64,000 nt of DNA. Origin: Sweltsa coloradensis. Taxonomy: Eukaryota > Arthropoda > Insecta > Plecoptera > Chloroperlidae. Position 1 is the first letter of the stretch, and the number at the start of each line of letters is the position of its first letter. Below are positions 62,237-64,000 of the stretch, one piece after another. Location of the stretch: contig JAMZAV010001281.1 of the NCBI GenBank assembly GCA_024449915.1, positions 1 through 64,000 on the forward strand. Reading direction: 5' to 3'. Both the position numbers and the translations under genes were made by a program. The notes below the pieces were generated by a model. The model worked only from the letters and a program-made list of their open reading frames with translations. It was not told the DNA's origin and searched no databases.

Positions 62237-64000
62237 ACGAACCGGGTATCGGCGAAATCTCCCGGATAAACAAAACCTCGATTAAAGCGTAAGTTTTTTT
62301 GGCGAGCTGGTGGATATTCGTTGCACGTCGGCTTGGGCAATGTTTCCTGAAGGGGCTGTCAACGTATGTACGGGCCTAAGAGCTCGGCCAAGGATGAGAC
62401 GTATTTAATCATTTCTCCCCGAGCTGCAGACAGCTGGACCTCGGCACACCAACGCAACAAAAACACCCTCGCAAACATAAACAACAGAGAACATTCTATT
62501 TCATGTACGCAAACAAAATATGAATAGATTACAAGCAAACAATGCATTTTCGCACGGTAGAAGTGTGAAAAACACTTCTGGAATTTACCCTCTAAAAACA
62601 ACAGTGCGGATCTAATATATGCATTCCGAGAGTTCACTGTGGCGCGGCTACATTACGATGAAACCCGGAGAATTCATAGGCTTAGCGCGCGCTTGTAAGG
62701 TGGCTTCTTATGACATTTAGTACAGCTATTAAACGCAAGGAGGCTAATCGATACGACACAAAGTTATCGGTGGGTAAAGATCAGATTAAGCTTTGGGCGA
62801 CGTATTTCTACCGCGTAAAATATCGACGTACTCCAAGTAAAAGTTCTACAATTAAAAGATAATAGTAAGTTTCACCTAGGACCCGGCACCTCCACCAAAC
62901 ATGCAACTTCTGTTGGGATCCACTTGATTGTTCTAGAACATTAGCTCTAATCTAATGAGTATGAAGCGAGTGCCTGTCAGGACACTTAAAGCAAATAGAA
63001 GCTTAATAAGTTTCACCATTCCTTAGCATCAATTATAGGCCTCTCACAAATCATTAATCAGCTGCGCTTTCGTTTTGTAATTATTGTTATAATTAAACAT
63101 TATATAAAATAAAATAAACAATATTTGAATTTTTAATACGCTTAACGTAAAATGGCAGTAATGCTGTAGTCAATTGTCAATAATACATAAATAAATAAAC
63201 TACAACCTTAAAAACTTTAGGGCGTTCGGTACTTAAAATATTAGAATAAGTGGTTAATTAGGATAAATATACCATTTAAGTTGCTTAAATCCCTCTTCTG
63301 ACATAATAAAGTCTGCAACAGCTGTAGCACGACTGAGTGCCACAACATCTTTATAAAACTGTAGGCCTACCTTTTCCGTTGTAAGTACAAAAATTAATAC
63401 TTAATCTGTATTTTGTGCAAGGATGTGGAATATTTAACTCTGTGATTCTGATAATATTTTTCCGCATTTGGAAACTTTTAAACCTTTCGAAAGAGTATGG
63501 ACTAATAACCATTTGAATGTTGATGCTTTTAAAGATACAAACGGGAAGCGTAGCCTCTTTCGCTGAAAACGTCTACCGACTCCCAGTGCGCGTTCTAAGT
63601 TTGTTAGCGCCCGAAAAAAACATGCTCCACACCGCGTCTATTATCCCGAAACGAATTAGAGTGAGCTGGCGAGGGGGAGGGGGAGGGGATCGAAGAGGAA
63701 GGTCATCGAAGCTTGTCATGTTTCAATTACGAGCGGGGAGGGCTTAATGTTCTCGAATCACAAAGAGGTAAGTGCTCGAATTGGGATCATGGGGCTTGAA
63801 AACGTCGGGTCAAACCCTCGACGAGCCGGGAGGCCAGAGAGAAAAACTGCCCCGTGCAGAGACTCGACTGCTATTTTTATAATTAAACAGAAACAAGTGA
63901 GTCTGGAGAGATGTACATTTATAATCCCACAATCCACAAAGACCGTGTGCTCGCCCTGAACACTGGAGATAGCTGCTTACTCGTTCTCTGCGGGGCCGGG
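62237..64000. other. No gene recognised; GC-rich right end
   Basis: 63590-64000 is richer in CpG and includes GAGGGGGAGGGGGAGGGGA at 63671-63689, a G-quadruplex candidate. Two short plus-strand frames (63517-63747, 63747-63959) lie here without recognisable domains. It could be a promoter or first-exon region of a gene beyond the window, but that is speculative. Confidence 0.4.
62881..62899 (+). repeat. Dispersed 19-base motif, copy I
   Basis: Exact ACCCGGCACCTCCACCAAA, followed by CATG as in copy D at 21299. Confidence 0.85.

Noticed and set aside
53365..64000. Upstream oaf exons
   Set aside because: Looked for the conserved N-terminal OAF regions on the minus strand but found no convincing match by eye; a translated search against OAF proteins would settle it.

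Overview
The window looks like nuclear DNA of a metazoan, most likely an arthropod and probably an insect (inference). It is AT-rich, gene-poor and full of decayed transposable elements, satellites and microsatellites. Only one host coding exon could be recognised: the terminal exon of an out at first (oaf) homologue on the minus strand at 52476-52818, with a good splice acceptor and the family's cysteine-rich C-terminus. Upstream oaf exons would lie at higher coordinates; none was found by eye. Nothing looks prokaryotic, and long ORFs elsewhere are mostly translations of simple repeats.

Left part (1-7.9 kb): a small inverted-repeat element (20-311), an (ATT)n tract, a 5'-truncated and frameshifted CR1/Jockey-type LINE (508-3329 coding remnant), a second (ATT)n, a minus-strand LINE 3' fragment, a GTGTGA microsatellite, and a minus-strand Helentron-like element (5802-6550). 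At 7.99-11.82 kb a composite array of 193-bp satellite units and CAGAGCA-type simple repeats is interrupted by a non-autonomous hAT element (9061-10364) with a perfect 8-bp target duplication.

Middle (12-32.8 kb): more Helentron-like elements and foldbacks, including a palindrome with arms of about 635-640 bp (16371-17707), tRNA-like and 5S-like sequences, short inverted-repeat MITEs, a piggyBac-type MITE flanked by TTAA (28889-29386), and a TTA microsatellite invaded twice by the same element family (31382-32377).

Right part (33-64 kb): another Helentron-like element and palindrome (36.5-38.1 kb), a 135-bp AAT tract, a 98-bp minisatellite (40051-40417), a tRNA-derived SINE (41381-41574), several local tandem duplications, the oaf exon with a nearly perfect 200-bp tandem duplication just upstream in the intron, a 36-bp minisatellite (56069-56212), and a 146-bp MITE carrying a CRE-like site and CCAAT boxes (58593-58738).

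The most unexpected signal is a 19-base GC-rich word, ACCCGGCACCTCCACCAAA, found exactly or nearly so at about a dozen separate places on both strands with unrelated flanks. It also forms the core of two otherwise unrelated minisatellites. Everything here was read by eye; boundaries of old repeats are approximate.
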